Assembly: GCA_040265115.1 (NCBI GenBank)
Contig: JBDQGZ010000033.1
Span: forward strand, 1 to 15,785
Direction of reading: 5' to 3'
DNA from: M55B157 sp040265115
GTDB lineage: Bacteria; Actinomycetota; Actinomycetes; S36-B12
Length of the DNA stretch: 15,785 bases
Below, one piece after another: positions 14,761-15,785 of the stretch. Numbering within the stretch: position 1 is the stretch's first letter; each line of letters opens with the position of its first letter. Position numbers and translations under genes: made by a program. The notes under the pieces were generated by a model that saw only the letters and a list, made by a program, of their open reading frames with translations, made no database searches and was not told the origin of the DNA.

Positions 14761-15785
14761 ATGGACACCGCCGCGGATTCCCTGCCCTTCTTCGGTCACA
14801 TCATCGACGGCGAGGAGGTGCCCTCCTTCGACGGCGCGACAATGTTCGACATCGACCCCTACACCCGCGAGCCCTGGGCGGTCATCGCCTGCGGCGGGAA
14901 GACCGAGGCCGATGCGGCTGTAGCCGCGGCACGACGGGCCTTTGATGAGGGGCCCTGGTCGCGGATGGGATACGAGAAGCGTCAACAGCTCATGCACCGG
15001 CTCGCCGATCTCATGGTGGAGCATGCCGAGGAGCTCGCCATGGCCGACACCCGCGACATGGCTAAGCCGATCACCCAGTCCCATCACGATGTCACTCGAT
15101 CTGAGTTGAATGTCCGCTTCTTCGCTGACCACGCGCGCATGTCGACGGCGGAGGCATTCCCGATGGACTCCGGGCATCACGCCTACCTGCGATGGGAGCC
15201 CGTGGGTGTGGCAGCGGCGATCTCGCCTTGGAACTTCCCGCTCATGCTCGGCACCTGGAAGGTTATGCCAGCGCTGGCGTGGGGCAACACGGTGGTGTGG
15301 AAGCCCGCAGAGGACACTCCGGTGTCCGCGACCATCCTGGCCCGTCTGGCGATCGAGGCGGGCTTCCCGCCTGGAGTCCTCAACGTGGTGCACGGCTACG
15401 GTCCGGACTCGGCCGGCTCGGCGCTGACGGAGAATCCCGATGTCGATCGGATCACTTTCACGGGTGAGTCCGGGACCGGCAAGATCATCAGTGGTGTCGC
15501 CGCCCGCAACCTCACTCCGGTCAGCCTCGAACTCGGGGGCAAGGGCGCGAACATCATCTTTGACGATGCTGACCTGGACAACGCTGTGCACTGGGCAGTT
15601 CAGGCGATCTTCCGCAACGCCGGTCAGGTGTGCCTCGCGGGGAGCCGCCTGTATGTGCAGAACGGCATCTACGAGGACTTCATCACTCGCTACACGGCGG
15701 CGGCCGAGGCGCTGGTGATTGGCGACCCGAAGGATCCAGCCACGGAGTTCTCGCCGGCCCTGGCGAGCGAGGAACACTTCACCAA
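14761..15785 (+). CDS. NAD(P)-dependent aldehyde dehydrogenase, 3' end cut by window
   Basis: 341 codons are present out of an expected 480-500. It oxidises an aldehyde to the acid with NAD(P). Visible family marks: Asn158 in SPWNFPL (oxyanion), KPAEDTP for cofactor binding, the FTGESGTGK Rossmann glycine segment, general base Glu257 in LELGGKGAN and catalytic Cys291 in NAGQVCLAGSRLYV. The sequence looks closest to the broad group of betaine-aldehyde and hydroxymuconic-semialdehyde dehydrogenases, but substrate cannot be called from this. ATG 14761 is the natural start, with DSLPFFGHIIDGEEV as the family opening; CAGACT lies seven bases upstream and no ribosome site is near. No pathway partner is in view on this side; downstream genes outside the window would be informative. 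Confidence 0.93.
   Translation, partial: MDTAADSLPFFGHIIDGEEVPSFDGATMFDIDPYTREPWAVIACGGKTEADAAVAAARRAFDEGPWSRMGYEKRQQLMHRLADLMVEHAEELAMADTRDMAKPITQSHHDVTRSELNVRFFADHARMSTAEAFPMDSGHHAYLRWEPVGVAAAISPWNFPLMLGTWKVMPALAWGNTVVWKPAEDTPVSATILARLAIEAGFPPGVLNVVHGYGPDSAGSALTENPDVDRITFTGESGTGKIISGVAARNLTPVSLELGGKGANIIFDDADLDNAVHWAVQAIFRNAGQVCLAGSRLYVQNGIYEDFITRYTAAAEALVIGDPKDPATEFSPALASEEHFT

Noticed and set aside
14647..15777. 376-codon minus-strand frame opposite the aldehyde dehydrogenase
   Set aside because: The plus strand encodes all aldehyde dehydrogenase catalytic motifs; the antisense product is His/Arg-rich noise.

Overview
The window looks like chromosomal DNA from a high-GC actinomycete. Codon third positions are strongly G/C. 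One gene belongs to the mycothiol-dependent Rv2466c-type DsbA family, and the CtaJ-like / DUF5130 / pepN / DsbA-like block is an order I recall from mycobacteria. I cannot name the genus. Genes are packed tightly: no stretch over about 80 bases lacks a gene. I see no tRNA, rRNA, CRISPR array, insertion sequence, phage or defence genes.

Left part (1-7021), all on the minus strand, read from 7021 downwards: an AraC-HTH/O6-alkylguanine methyltransferase fusion, a DMT-family (EamA) exporter overlapping it by 4 bases, a prolyl oligopeptidase-like S9 peptidase, an MscS-type mechanosensitive channel, a long-chain NmrA-like SDR with a C-terminal DUF2867 domain, and an AarF/ABC1 (ADCK/UbiB) kinase-like protein cut by the window edge. 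Gaps are -4, 10, 16, 18 and 33 bases, so read-through is likely, but several internal genes also seem to carry their own promoter. 

Middle (7099-11428), plus strand: an amidase-signature hydrolase divergent from the alkyltransferase gene, a 4-alpha-glucanotransferase (malQ), a small one-helix membrane protein that I read as CtaJ-like (accessory subunit of the actinobacterial bcc-aa3 oxidase), and a DUF5130 protein overlapping it by 14 bases. 

Right part (11436-15785): aminopeptidase N (pepN) on the minus strand, converging on the DUF5130 gene, then a divergent pair with the plus-strand DsbA-like mycothiol-dependent oxidoreductase, followed by an aldehyde dehydrogenase cut by the window end.

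The genes are mostly housekeeping (repair, peptide turnover, osmotic safety, glucan metabolism, respiration, redox). I found no clear new system. The most informative pattern is in the start sites: six genes have a strict TANNNT box exactly 6 or 7 bases before the start codon, and four more have a weaker box with A and T at the same positions. This is the layout of leaderless transcripts. It also resolves several start codons. The second point of interest is an 18-bp tandem repeat just before the ctaJ-like gene. It holds both one of these boxes and a possible 14-codon peptide made of two VSTKVR repeats, ending in a GTGA overlap with the ctaJ-like start.
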